Of a stretch of DNA of 64,000 bases, positions 26,887 to 37,300 are shown one piece after another. The stretch lies in contig NZ_AQXH01000002.1 in NCBI RefSeq assembly GCF_000375465.1, forward strand, positions 124,173 to 188,172. The letters are read 5' to 3'. Position numbers and translations under genes: made by a program. The DNA comes from Balneola vulgaris DSM 17893. Lineage in GTDB: Bacteria > Bacteroidota > Rhodothermia > Balneolales > Balneolaceae. Below the pieces are notes generated by a model. The model did no database searches, was not told the DNA's origin, and saw only the letters and a list, made by a program, of their open reading frames with translations. The stretch's first letter is position 1. The number at the start of each line of letters is the position of its first letter.

Positions 26887-27574
26887 ACATGTAACCGAGT
26901 GGTTAATTGTAATCCTATTATTTGTGTTAATAACATTGATATTTACTTTTTCAATGGACACTCAAAGATTCACACCCAGTATATTCAGTTATATTTTTAA
27001 CCCATACCCTTATTCCATCATTATCTCTATAGATGCGATTTCAGCTATTGGAATCTTTAGTGGTGATGAACCATTGACTTATCAATTTGATGGCAAAACT
27101 TTATCAATGCTTTTAAATGTAATTCTTTACCTGATACTAGGCCCCTATTTACTTTTTAAAGGCTATAAAAAAGCGAAAGAGACCGCCGACAATAAGAAAC
27201 CTTGGTATTGGTTTCTTGGTGGATTAATCATTCTGTTTTCAGTTTCAAGTATGCCAATTGTAATATCTCAGTTAATTATATTTGAGAATTCTAAAGAGCA
27301 ATCCATGGCTAGTGAAAACTTAGACAAAATGCGCTCAGAGTTATTTGATGTTAGTTTTGAAATAGCCCAATATGAAATAGTACATGATGGGATTAATCCA
27401 TCCTTTACTATGGATGACCTTGAATTGAAAAACCTAGAATACAATTATTCCATTGATGCCATAGAAGCTGACACCTTGGTTAGAATAACGGCTACGAGTA
27501 GTGCGTATGAAGACCATAAAGCTGTTGTTGAAATTAAACCCTATAACAGACAACCAATCAGGCTAATAAGGTAG
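26870..27574 (+). CDS. Membrane protein of unknown function (second of a pair)
   Basis: 234 residues from the ATG at 26870, chosen over an in-frame upstream start because GAGGTGGATT, a strong ribosome-binding site, directly precedes it. About four hydrophobic segments (approximately 11-30, 42-66, 82-98 and 115-140) are followed by a soluble C-terminal domain with VRITATSSAYEDHKAVVEIK near the end. It overlaps the previous gene and shares its layout (membrane N-half, soluble C-half). Family not recognised. Confidence 0.65.
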   Translation: MKYLTKHVTEWLIVILLFVLITLIFTFSMDTQRFTPSIFSYIFNPYPYSIIISIDAISAIGIFSGDEPLTYQFDGKTLSMLLNVILYLILGPYLLFKGYKKAKETADNKKPWYWFLGGLIILFSVSSMPIVISQLIIFENSKEQSMASENLDKMRSELFDVSFEIAQYEIVHDGINPSFTMDDLELKNLEYNYSIDAIEADTLVRITATSSAYEDHKAVVEIKPYNRQPIRLIR

Positions 27575-27596
27575 CACGACTATAATGCTCAGTATT

Positions 27597-28493
27597 CTAA
27601 AGCCTCTTAACAACTTCACGAGCTAGGGAATCGGCTGCTTCGGGATGTCTTCTAAACCACAACTCAGGTTCGATTATCTCTAGTTCTGAAAGTGCTAAAG
27701 CATCATTGTTATCCCACATTACATCCACCCTTGCATAGGCTGGAAGAGTATCACAAGCGCTAACTACTTGTTGGGCAAATTCTTGTTCAGCTAAAGTTGG
27801 AGTATAATCATGTAGACTACCCCCAAAATCGTCTTGAACTCTAAAATCGCCTTGCTTCGCCTTTTTTAAAACAGAGTGTGAGTATTTCCCAGCTATAACC
27901 ACCATTGAGATTTCCCCTTTTTTCACAATGTTCTTCTGAAAAGGTTGAATCATCATATCTTCATCCGCAATAAGCTTTTGAAAGATTTCTTCATGATTAG
28001 CGGTATTGGAAACATTCAACCGATAAGTGTGGCGAGCTGTTCCAGCAATGGTTGGTTTTAAGATCACCTCATCCCAACCCGTTTCTTTAATTAGATCGGA
28101 TAATGATTGAGTAGTCCCTTTCTTCACATAGCGAGTTTCAACAACAGAGATCCCACGCGATTGTAAATCTTGTAAGTACCACTTGTCCATATTCCAGCGA
28201 ATTAGGGAAATCGGATTTATGAATTGGGTAAGCTTACTGGTATCCGACAACCAGGTTTTGAACTCTTTGAAACGATCGAAATAATCCCAAGTGGTTCTAA
28301 AAATGGCAGCCCTTGTTGATGTCCAATCAAACGAAGGGTCTGCCCAATTTTTTCTACAAACGGTAAGTCCTTGCCGTTCTAATGCAGTTTTGAGGAGCTC
28401 ATCCTCAGTTAGGATATTTTGTACATATTCATTTACTGAAGTGGGCTCCAAATATCTTGACTCGGTCAAGACAACTACATCATATTTTTTCAT
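27597..28493 (-). CDS. ATP-grasp domain protein
   Basis: 298 residues. The C-terminal two-thirds read as an ATP-grasp fold: VILKPTIAGTARHTYRL binds nucleotide, DMMIQPFQKNI and KGEISMVVIAGKYSHSVLKKA are central strands, and ARVDVMWDN plus LSELEIIEPELWFR hold the metal-binding acidic residues. The enzyme should ligate an acid to an amine with ATP. It resembles RimK/glutathione-synthetase-like and cycloserine-DcsG-like ligases, but the substrate is unknown. The ATG overlaps the helicase stop (ATGA), so it is translated with that gene. Confidence 0.8.
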   Translation of the reverse strand: MKKYDVVVLTESRYLEPTSVNEYVQNILTEDELLKTALERQGLTVCRKNWADPSFDWTSTRAAIFRTTWDYFDRFKEFKTWLSDTSKLTQFINPISLIRWNMDKWYLQDLQSRGISVVETRYVKKGTTQSLSDLIKETGWDEVILKPTIAGTARHTYRLNVSNTANHEEIFQKLIADEDMMIQPFQKNIVKKGEISMVVIAGKYSHSVLKKAKQGDFRVQDDFGGSLHDYTPTLAEQEFAQQVVSACDTLPAYARVDVMWDNNDALALSELEIIEPELWFRRHPEAADSLAREVVKRL

Positions 28494-30241
28494 CCGCGTC
28501 TACGTTTACCTTTTCCGCCTTTACGTTTTCCGCCGAATGAACGACCACCGCCGCCACCGCTATTAGATTTCTTATCTTGCTGAGCAGGTTCAATCGCTAC
28601 ATCACGACCTTCGAATTTTGCACCTTTAACGCTATGAATCAAGTCATTACTAAAACCTGGTTCTACTTCGAAAAAGGAGAAGTTATTCTGAACATCGATC
28701 TTACCGAAATCTGGCTTAGAGCCGTTTAATTGCTCATTGATAAGACCCATCATACGTACTGGATTCAATCCATCACGGCGACCAACGTTAATAAAGAAAC
28801 GCTCATAACCGCTATCGTCTCCATGACGTCCACCGCGGTCATTTCCTCTTCCACCACGATCTCTACCATTATTTTTTGAACCACGATCACGATCGCGACC
28901 ACGATCATTGCCACCTTTGGCATTTAGGTCGTTCGCATTCTTGTAGTAATCTAGGAATTGGTTGAATTCAACCGATAAAAAGTGCTTGATCAGATCATCA
29001 CGTTCAAGGTCAGCTAGTTTTTCTAAAGCTTCTGGAAGAAACTTAGACATCTGCTCTTCATTCACTTGAGTTTCTTTAACGGTATCAATCAGGTCTAACA
29101 TTCTGATGCCGCAAATCTCTTCACCACTCGGTACTTCTTTCTTGATAAAGTCTTTTCCAGACATTCTTTCAAGGTCACGAATTCTACGAGTTTCTCTGGT
29201 ATGAATAATAGAAATAGAAACACCACTGTTTCCAGCACGGCCCGTTCTACCACTACGGTGAATGTACACTTCCAAATCATCAGGAAGGTTGTAGTTGATT
29301 ACATGAGTAAGCTCATTAACATCTAAACCACGTGCAGCCACATCGGTAGCAACAAGTAATTGAAGTTCTTTGGTTCTAAAACGATTCATTACGTCATCAC
29401 GCTGAGCCTGAGACAAATCACCGTTTAATAAATCTACATTATAACCGTCTTTGTTTAGCTTTGAAGCTATTTCAGCAGTTTCACGTCGAGTTCTACAGAA
29501 TACAATACCGTAGATATCTGGATTCATATCCGTTACACGCTTAAGTGCTTCAAAACGGTCTTTTGCATGCACCATGTAATAGTGATGTTCTACATTTTTT
29601 GCACCTGAATTACGCTCACCAACTTCGATTTCCTCAGGATTATTCATGTACTTTTTAGCCATTTTAGCAATTGCTTTAGGCATAGTAGCAGAGAATAATA
29701 AAGTCTGTTTTTCCTTAGGAGTATCCGCAAGAATAGCATCTAAATCGTCTTGGAAACCCATGTTTAACATTTCATCAGCCTCATCAAGAACAAGGGTGCG
29801 AACGTTGCGCACGTCTAATTTTTTACGGCGAATAAGATCTAACATACGGCCCGGTGTACCAATTACAACTTGGCAACCATTATCTAGTGCACGAATTTGA
29901 GTAGAGATATTTGCTCCACCATAAACGGCCACTGTTTTTAGGCCTTTCATTTTTTTCGCAAAGGCTTTAAGGTCTTTTGCGATTTGAATGGCTAATTCTC
30001 TTGTTGGTGAAAGCACCAATACTTGAACTGCTGAAGAATCTGTGTCTACTTGATGTAGACTTGGTAAACCGAATGCACCGGTTTTACCTGTACCCGTTTG
30101 GGCTAGTGCGATTAAATCGCGTTGTGACGCAAGAATTGTTGGGATTGCTAATTCTTGTACTTTTGTAGGTTCTGAAAAACCTAAGATTTCTACGCCTTGT
30201 AACAGTTCTTGTTTAAGGCCTAGTTCATGGAACGTTGACAT
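28490..30241 (-). CDS. DEAD-box RNA helicase with DbpA-type RNA-binding domain
   Basis: 583 residues. Helicase motifs are in order: AQTGTGKT (motif I), PTRELA (Ia), DEAD (II), SAT (III) and HRSGRTGRAG (VI). After the RecA-like domains comes a basic, RGG/RDRGG-rich linker, then a DbpA-like RNA-binding domain (about 485-560, YERFFINVGRRDGLNPVRMMG) and a lysine/arginine-rich tail. This layout matches the CsdA/DeaD group, which remodels ribosomal RNA and mRNA, especially in the cold. A coupled ATP-grasp gene follows. The 317-bp upstream gap could hold a long leader. Confidence 0.93.
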   Translation of the reverse strand: MSTFHELGLKQELLQGVEILGFSEPTKVQELAIPTILASQRDLIALAQTGTGKTGAFGLPSLHQVDTDSSAVQVLVLSPTRELAIQIAKDLKAFAKKMKGLKTVAVYGGANISTQIRALDNGCQVVIGTPGRMLDLIRRKKLDVRNVRTLVLDEADEMLNMGFQDDLDAILADTPKEKQTLLFSATMPKAIAKMAKKYMNNPEEIEVGERNSGAKNVEHHYYMVHAKDRFEALKRVTDMNPDIYGIVFCRTRRETAEIASKLNKDGYNVDLLNGDLSQAQRDDVMNRFRTKELQLLVATDVAARGLDVNELTHVINYNLPDDLEVYIHRSGRTGRAGNSGVSISIIHTRETRRIRDLERMSGKDFIKKEVPSGEEICGIRMLDLIDTVKETQVNEEQMSKFLPEALEKLADLERDDLIKHFLSVEFNQFLDYYKNANDLNAKGGNDRGRDRDRGSKNNGRDRGGRGNDRGGRHGDDSGYERFFINVGRRDGLNPVRMMGLINEQLNGSKPDFGKIDVQNNFSFFEVEPGFSNDLIHSVKGAKFEGRDVAIEPAQQDKKSNSGGGGGRSFGGKRKGGKGKRRRG

Positions 30242-30558
30242 ATAATGTTCGTTTTATCCCGTACAAAGAAATTTTGTGCTGTGCGATGTTCTTGCCCGGA
30301 ATCATTTTTTGGTAAAAGAGGTGAGCTAATGACAAGAGGCAAGCAGACAGCTTGATTTATAAAAGCCAGCAATGATCTATAAACCTGAAAAAGGTTCTAA
30401 TCTTTAAGGATCAGTATTCAGTCTTATCGCGAACTCACGATTTCAATAAGCCTCCAAGATACGTATTTATTTCCCCAATTAATGAACGTTATAAAATTAA
30501 AATATAGAGGAGTTTTATTATCTTCTGCTCACCAAATTTTGACTGAAAATAAAATCAA
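30242..30558. other. 317-bp intergenic region between divergent genes
   Basis: The region separates the helicase (minus) and the LCIB-like gene (plus), so it must hold both promoters. I see no ORF, tRNA or clear terminator. CsdA-type genes often have long 5' leaders, which could account for part of it, but I cannot identify a specific element. A GAGGAG at about 30509-30514 is too far from the plus-strand ATG to be its ribosome-binding site. Confidence 0.5.
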
Positions 30559-31245
30559 ATGTCTGTAGATAAATTTTATCCTATCGCACTTTCAATTTCT
30601 GAATTAGATGAAAAAATAACGAATGAGCTAACCTCTGGTGGGTTTAATCTTAAACAGACAGTATGGGGAACTTCAATTTGTTCAGATGAAGTAAACAATT
30701 CATTGAATACATTAAGCGCTCATTTTGCAGGCCCTGGCCCCTTTCGTTTCGGTGGCATCTCTGGATTTCCGTTTGCTGGTAACACAGGAATGAGAGCATT
30801 TGCTAGTCATATTCCCGACGATGGAGCTGCCTTTATTATCTATGGTCCACACATTGGTGTATCAAAAAATGGAGAACTCGGAGTTATGCTTCGCGAGAAT
30901 CAAAGTAACACATCAAGTTGTTGTGGATCTTTAGTTGGCGCTGTTGGAGCCCTCAACGATGATGCGACCCCAGAACTTAATAGCGAAGATTATCAGCAGT
31001 CGAGTGTACTTGCGATGTTAAAACCTCATGCTAACGAAATCATAAGTGCTGATGCACCTATTTATGAAGCTACTGAGTTTTCATATCAGAAAGCCCAAGC
31101 ACGTATGAAGGAAATGATTGCGGCAAACGAAGATATCCTAAGTGGATTAAAGGTGTATCTAGTAGGTGGAATCTTAATTAATACCGATTGGGATACCGAG
31201 GATTACTTCGACATCCGCGATACAGAGATTATTGAACTCAGCTAA
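30559..31245 (+). CDS. LCIB-like (theta/beta-type carbonic-anhydrase fold) protein
   Basis: 228 residues. The segments GISGFPFAGNTGMRAF (66-81), ASHIPDDG (82-89), IYGPHIGVSKNGELG (94-108) and SSCCGSLVGAVGAL (119-132) match the core of the LCIB/C family known from algal CO2-concentrating mechanisms and some bacteria. By comparison with that family, likely zinc ligands are C41, H98 and C121 or C122. D43 is kept, but the residue after C41 is serine, where I recall an arginine (CRDE) in LCIB proteins. It may hydrate CO2 or may have lost that activity. It stands alone with no bicarbonate transporter nearby. No signal peptide, so cytoplasmic. Confidence 0.72.
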   Translation: MSVDKFYPIALSISELDEKITNELTSGGFNLKQTVWGTSICSDEVNNSLNTLSAHFAGPGPFRFGGISGFPFAGNTGMRAFASHIPDDGAAFIIYGPHIGVSKNGELGVMLRENQSNTSSCCGSLVGAVGALNDDATPELNSEDYQQSSVLAMLKPHANEIISADAPIYEATEFSYQKAQARMKEMIAANEDILSGLKVYLVGGILINTDWDTEDYFDIRDTEIIELS

Positions 31246-31590
31246 TTAGTACTTTGCGCGCCCTATGTGAAAAATGAATCGGTTTAGCACAAAGGAGATT
31301 ATGGTTAATATTGTAATTAGGATATTACCATAAACCCAAATCGATTCTATAATAGTACCACCGCCAAATAATAAATAATAACGCAGAAAATAGCGGACTA
31401 TAGAGAGTATTGCGAAACAAACCGTTAATGTACTCAGTGCATTAATAGTTCTGATAATCCAAGGATTGAAATCCTTCATCGATTTATTAAAGAATTCAAT
31501 GCCCTTTTCTTGATCAACCAAGTTTTGGGCAATTGAATTCTCAAACTCTTTGCGCTCTAACTCTTTTTCAATCTTAGTTTTTTTCTTCAT
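31246..31590 (-). CDS. Small two-helix membrane protein, unknown
   Basis: 114 residues from the ATG at 31590 (an upstream in-frame TTG at 31602 is less likely). The N-terminus is lysine- and glutamate-rich and probably helical (MKKKTKIEKELERKEFENSI). Two hydrophobic segments follow, at about 47-65 and 75-102. Family not recognised. It overlaps the end of the VOC gene by 17 bases, so the two are coupled. Its stop directly abuts the stop of the LCIB-like gene. Confidence 0.6.
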   Translation of the reverse strand: MKKKTKIEKELERKEFENSIAQNLVDQEKGIEFFNKSMKDFNPWIIRTINALSTLTVCFAILSIVRYFLRYYLLFGGGTIIESIWVYGNILITILTIISFVLNRFIFHIGRAKY

Positions 31591-31960
31591 AAAAGAATTC
31601 AATCATATTCCCATCTGGGTCAGAAATAAACAAAAATCTACCTTTTTTCCTATTCGCAGGTCCACTCATAACAGTTACTTCCTTATCGCGGAAGTAAGTG
31701 GCTAGCTCATCTACTTTCTCAGGCGTTTCCACAAAAAAACCAAAGTGGTCTACTCTAAAATCTCTTGAGGTAGGGTCATAACTCGTTTCTGCTTCTACAA
31801 TCACTAGCGTATCACCATTTCCGATATCGTACACGGCCATGCTTTGCCCCATTGTTTTTATAAGTTCAAAGCCAAGGATATCTCCATAAAATTCTTTTGA
31901 AGCGTCAATTCGATTAACTCTAATTGTAATGTGATTTAATCCAGAAGGGGTAAAATTCAT
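31574..31960 (-). CDS. VOC family (glyoxalase-like) protein
   Basis: 128 residues from the ATG at 31960. The opening LNHITIRVNRIDASKEFYGDILGFEL and the closing GRFLFISDPDGNMIEFFYEE are typical of vicinal-oxygen-chelate proteins such as glyoxalase I and fosfomycin-resistance proteins. Candidate metal ligands are H in LNHITI, H in VDHFGFFVE and E in MIEFF, the usual H-H-E set. Substrate unknown. The ORF is open upstream to 32002, but that part does not resemble the family. Confidence 0.85.
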   Translation of the reverse strand: MNFTPSGLNHITIRVNRIDASKEFYGDILGFELIKTMGQSMAVYDIGNGDTLVIVEAETSYDPTSRDFRVDHFGFFVETPEKVDELATYFRDKEVTVMSGPANRKKGRFLFISDPDGNMIEFFYEEKN

Positions 31961-32141
31961 AAGTCGTAAAAAGTTTAATTTTCGACAGTATAATGGAAAC
32001 AAAGAAAAAATAGTTCTCTAATTTTCAGCTATTATAGATTTTTGAGGTTTAAATTCACTTGTATCTATAATTCAAAGATTTATAGTTTCATTTGAGGCAT
32101 GGAATTGGGAATTTAAGAAGCTAATTAAACCTAAGGTAGTT

Positions 32142-32825
32142 TTGTCCACATTTTATATAGTTGCTACACCCATTGGAAATCTAAACGACTTCTCACCACG
32201 CGCAGTAGAAGTACTCAAATCTGTTGATTATATAGCATGTGAAGACACGCGAACTAGTGGGAAATTATTGAAGGCCTTTGATATTAGTAAGCCTACCTTT
32301 TCATTTCATTTGCATAATGAACATCATAAAGTAGAGCATTTATTAAATATACTTCGTGGAGGTCAAGTGGTAGCATTAATATCAGATGCTGGGATGCCGG
32401 GTATTTCAGATCCTGGATTTTTGGCCGTAAGAGCCGCTAAGCAGGAAGGATTTACTGTTACTGTTATTCCTGGCCCGGATGCAGCTACAACCGCTTTAGT
32501 AGCCAGTGGTTTGCCTTGCGACAAATATGCTTTCGAAGGATTTCTTCCACCCAAAAAAGGCCGTCAAAAGCGTTTAACACAATTAGCAGAAGAAGATCGA
32601 ACCCTTGTTTTCTATGAAAGTCCACATAGAATTCTGAAGCTACTGAAAGAGATTAATGAATATTTTGGAGGCGAACGCATTGTTGCTGTTGCACGTGAGC
32701 TCACAAAGAAGTTTGAAGAGGTGGTTCGAGGTTCAGCAGAAGAGGTACTTCAAAATTTCGAGGATCGCGATTCTATAAAAGGTGAAATTGCTGTAGTTGT
32801 AGCTGGCAAAAGTTATTCAGAATGA
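32142..32825 (+). CDS. rsmI: 16S rRNA 2'-O-methyltransferase RsmI
   Basis: SAM-dependent enzyme that 2'-O-methylates C1402 of 16S rRNA. 227 residues. The N-terminal FYIVATPIGNLNDFSPRA, the central ALISDAGMPGISDPG and the KYAFEGFLPPKKGRQKRL segment identify the family. The start is TTG at 32142, with AAGG five bases upstream; no ATG lies in a usable place. The stop overlaps the lnt start (ATGA). Confidence 0.95.
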   Translation: MSTFYIVATPIGNLNDFSPRAVEVLKSVDYIACEDTRTSGKLLKAFDISKPTFSFHLHNEHHKVEHLLNILRGGQVVALISDAGMPGISDPGFLAVRAAKQEGFTVTVIPGPDAATTALVASGLPCDKYAFEGFLPPKKGRQKRLTQLAEEDRTLVFYESPHRILKLLKEINEYFGGERIVAVARELTKKFEEVVRGSAEEVLQNFEDRDSIKGEIAVVVAGKSYSE

Positions 32826-34363
32826 ACAGATTCTTACAAAATAAATGGGCTCTTAGCTTAACTGCTGGTTTATTTTTAGGGCTCAGCTTCCCCCCTGTTA
32901 ACCTCTCTTTATTATCCTTTCCTGCATTTATGATGCTTATTCACTTAAGCACAATATGTGAAAGCAATCGGGAGCTAGCTAAATACAGCTATGTAAGCTT
33001 TGTGCTTTGGAATATCATTGGAACCTATTGGCTCACAATGGCTAGCGCAATTGCCGGAGTGGCGGCTATTTTTGCAAATGCGGCCATTATGATTATTCCA
33101 CTAATCATAATCCGTCGATTCCATTCTTCGCTAAAGCAACCATTACTTATAAGTGCTTTGAGTGCGGCTACGTGGGTTAGTTATGAGTTCTTACATCATA
33201 ATTGGGATTTATCATGGCCATGGCTCACATTGGGTAATGCGTGGGCAAATCAAGTAAGTTTAATTCAGTACATCTCTATCACAGGTCACCTAGGTATTAG
33301 TTTCTGGGTGATTTTGACCGCTTCTCTAGCCTATATCGCATGGCGAAGCCAAGTACGCAGTACAGCACTATTGGCTATAGGAAGCTTACTGCTATTCCCG
33401 AGTATTTCTGTTACGATGTTTTTGTTAAGCAATGATGGCGTAGACAGTAATTCCGAAACTACGAGAGTTGCCGTTGTTCAACCCAACCACGATTCCTACC
33501 AACGCTACGGGGGCATGAGCAGCCTAAACGAAGTAATGGATAGCCTTTATAGCATCACGAATGAGATTAAAACAGAGGATACCGAGCTTGTAGTGTGGCC
33601 AGAAAATGCCATCGATGCCAATATTTATACTACTTCCAGAACAGCTCGCCAAATAGCCGATTCAGCACGTTCATGGAATGCTGCTGTTATTACTGGGGCT
33701 GGTTTATATAAACTCTATGATGAAACACCTGACTTCTACAGAGACACCTATCAAGGCATTCCAAGAGATATTTACAACGCAGCACTTTATGTTGATAACA
33801 ACGGACAAATTTCACGCTACGACAAGCATAACCTTGTTCCTGTAGTTGAACGTTTTCCTTTTGTTGAGTTCTTTCATTCCATTGATGTACTTCAATGGTT
33901 TGATTGGGGAAAGATTGCTGGATTTGGACAAGGATATGAACCGAGTTCATTAAATACCGACTCATTCGTAACTCACGGACTTATCTGTTACGATTCGGTT
34001 TACCCCGGCTGGATTCGTAATTATGTTAATAACAAAGCTGATTTCCTCACTATCATAACCAATGATGGTTGGTGGGGCAATACAAGTGGACATCATCAGC
34101 ATTTTGCCTACGCTCGCTTACGAGCCATAGAATTTGACCGATGGGTAGTTCGAAGTGCGAATAATGGAATATCAGGCATCATTAACCCCAAAGGCGAAGT
34201 GAAGATTAAAACTGAATATTGGGTTCGTACTGGTTTTGTATATGATGTCCCCAAAAAGGAATCACTTACATTTTACACAAAGTTTGGGGATTGGCTTAGT
34301 TATCTTTCACTAGCAGCTATGCTGATCACATTAGGATACTTGAGCTTCCGAAAGGAATCGTAA
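32822..34363 (+). CDS. lnt: Apolipoprotein N-acyltransferase
   Basis: Adds the third acyl chain to lipoproteins at the inner membrane. 513 residues: about six hydrophobic helices in the first ~200 residues, a periplasmic nitrilase-fold domain, and a final C-terminal helix. The catalytic triad is visible as E261 (VVWPENAID), K335 (RYDKHNLVP) and C389 (GLICYDSVYP), close to the E. coli numbering. It is coupled to rsmI by a 4-base overlap. It is convergent with sprA, whose stop lies 3 bases away. Confidence 0.95.
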   Translation: MNRFLQNKWALSLTAGLFLGLSFPPVNLSLLSFPAFMMLIHLSTICESNRELAKYSYVSFVLWNIIGTYWLTMASAIAGVAAIFANAAIMIIPLIIIRRFHSSLKQPLLISALSAATWVSYEFLHHNWDLSWPWLTLGNAWANQVSLIQYISITGHLGISFWVILTASLAYIAWRSQVRSTALLAIGSLLLFPSISVTMFLLSNDGVDSNSETTRVAVVQPNHDSYQRYGGMSSLNEVMDSLYSITNEIKTEDTELVVWPENAIDANIYTTSRTARQIADSARSWNAAVITGAGLYKLYDETPDFYRDTYQGIPRDIYNAALYVDNNGQISRYDKHNLVPVVERFPFVEFFHSIDVLQWFDWGKIAGFGQGYEPSSLNTDSFVTHGLICYDSVYPGWIRNYVNNKADFLTIITNDGWWGNTSGHHQHFAYARLRAIEFDRWVVRSANNGISGIINPKGEVKIKTEYWVRTGFVYDVPKKESLTFYTKFGDWLSYLSLAAMLITLGYLSFRKES

Positions 34364-34366
34364 CTC

Positions 34367-37300
34367 TTATCGAGATTGGATAGCTATTCGGATGTTAAAT
34401 CGGATTTCCTGATTTGTTCTAGCAGGTATACCTGAACTTTTTGGAATCACTCGATTGAAGGTATACTCGAAGTTTGAATTGATTGTACTTGATATCCGAT
34501 ATCCAATAATTAACGAACCATTGTACCTTTTTTGACCTCTGATATCCGCATCATTGGGTACTTCATATCTATCAACATCCGTTCCTTTATCATCAAATTC
34601 AGAGAAGGCTGAAATTAAATGATTTCCTAGCAAGTAGTTTCTATCCGAATCGTCGCTAAAACTTCCGTTCACAGCTAAATCAATGTTGTTTTTCACATTT
34701 GGGAAAAATGGGATATTCACTCTTCGGAAGGTGTAATTCAGATTAAATTTATACCCCTTAGAGCGCCGCTCAGAAATAGTTTTACTCGACAATGACAGGG
34801 AAGTCAATTTACTTGATTCAAAACCGAAGTTGGTTTTTAATGCAGACTTCCACGTTACATTTAGCTGTAATAATGGGCTAAATCGCTGATCAATTGAAAT
34901 CACTGAAGGCTCATAGGTATCTCTAACATCATTAATGGTGACCAACCCGCCTAAAGATTGGCTAGTTGCATCGCCTGCTTGGTTAATCAATTGCCATCCC
35001 AAACGGTAATTTCCTTGATAGCTATGAGTGATGGAAGCACGGCTCATAATATCACCAATGATTGGTAAGAGTTTTTCAACTCCTTGCCATGTAACCCTCC
35101 AATTTGGTTTTGGAATAGGAGTAAAGTTTTTACCTCCAACAGCTGAGCTATTTCCCCCCAAGTATGCGTTTCTAAAATCTTCTTGAAGAGTAACTCGATT
35201 TAGAACCGTTCTACCATCATTATTCCCGGTGTTATCGTCAATCACACCATTATCAAGATCTTCAAAAGCTGTGCCTAGCTGTTTCTTGAACAACTTCTCA
35301 TAACCACTACCAAAGGCCCATACGGATGAGCTCACATTCCCCGAAGATATTAACACAGAGTTTATGTTGTTATCACTACCTAAAGTGATGGTTTCTGTAT
35401 TGCGTTCATCCCATTGTGTGGCCCAATCTAAATCAATAGTAATGCTATTAAACAACCGCAGCGACGTGCCAAGAGTGATGTTATCAGAGTAGTTGTTATT
35501 TAGAGGCAATTGGATATCTGTGTTCCCATCAATATTTCTAATCAGCTGTGAAGTATTAATATCCTCAAAAAGTCCTAAACGGTAACCCAATGGTGGCGAG
35601 TAATGACCACTTCCAGGATCTGAAAATGCATAATAGAATTGGGATTCCCCATCATAGCCTGTTTGGCTTGAAGATTTACTCTTTTTGTAGTTTAGGTCAA
35701 CCGACCTCATACTAAACAGTGCGAGTACTAATTTCCTTCCTACGAAATTTATATCCTCAAAAATACCACCTGTACTTTCTTCTTCGCTAGTAGAAGTTCG
35801 CCTACGTTGTTGCGTTTCCTCTTTATCCTTTTGCTCTAGTTTATTTATGAAGCCAATACCATCAAAAAGTTTCGTGGTATTGAACTTAATAGAATTGGTA
35901 AGGTCGAAGGTATTAGAAATAGTAGCTCCAAGTTCAGAACCGCTTGGGCTGTTCGTCCACTGGAAACCACCCCCATAATTTGCACTATAGTTAATCCAAT
36001 CAAGAAATTTGATTTGATCTAGTTTGGGCTGCCATCGCGCCGTAAACGATTCAGAGTAGCTCGATCTTCGTGCTGTAAGTGTATCGGTTAAAATTCCTTC
36101 GAATACTTCAAAAGTGGGTTTAACCCTAAAACTTAAACTGTCCACTCCATCTTTGTTTGCTGATTCAATTCCTGCATTCGATAGATCGAAATTGGTATTT
36201 GACCTAAATGAGGTTTGAATAGATGGTGTCAGATTATAGGTTAAGCCGAAATTCGATTTTTGGGTGAATGAATGGGTTTGTTGAATCGGTAGTACGGTAT
36301 CATCACCCAATAGCTGACGTCTTCTTTCATCATAGGTTCTAGCTACACTAGTTGAAGCAGTGATACTAGAAGGCATGTAGCCCAATCTTAAGCCCGACAG
36401 AAGATTCAATCCCGGAATGTTTTCCGTAAATCCGAAAGGTCTAAATAACTGTACTCGAGTGAAATTCAGGTTATAGCTTAAACTGCTTGAAAAATTCCAA
36501 TTGTTTTGCGCCTGAAGCTGTGGATTTCTTGAATACCCCTCGTTGTACACATAGTTGAGTTTGAGCTTATCTAGAGTGTATTGTGCCAACTTACTCTTTG
36601 AATTTCGTTTACTCACATTAGAGATATTCAAGCTGTAGCCTTCCGTAACAGTTTGAACTTCATCGATGCGTTCATCAATAATTTTTTTCTTCTGCCCTTC
36701 CCCTAAGTTATCTCTGCTTTCAACTGCTGATATGAAATCATCTAATCGAATATCACCTTGATCTGGTAAGAATTTTGGCGTGGATGAATTTCGACGGGCG
36801 GATACTGTTACGGGAAACGACCAACCAAATCTATCTGGAATCAGCTTATGAAGGTTAACCGTTGAACTTACTGCATACCCCAAGTTATCTGATACACTAC
36901 GTTGTCCTAATCTTGAATCTAAACCACCAAAGCCAATGGTTTGACGTGTTAAATTCGCATTCATGGATGCGAAATCAGCTAGCTTAATATTCGCTTTAGC
37001 ATTGGCCGCCCACCCATTTTCATTATCAAATCCAGATACTCTTAACTCATTCACCCAGAATTCAGCATCCAAATTACTTGTACCGGGCGAGTTCGGATCT
37101 TGAATATCATTGGGGTTTCGAATACCTATTCCAAACTCTGAAACTCGATCTAATGAAGGGTTCCCTTTTATTGCTAAAATAGCACCGGGTGCTGTGCCTT
37201 CACCCAATAAATCATTGCGTTCGTACACCTCAGAAGTAGGTGAGCCTTCGGCATTACGTTCCTGCTTCAGAATATTAAATGCCGAAATAATGATATTCAT

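Noticed and set aside
32137-32144. TAGTTTTG matching the Bacteroidota -7 consensus at the rsmI start
   Set aside because: It overlaps the start codon and no -33 element sits at the right distance; the protein needs this start to be complete.
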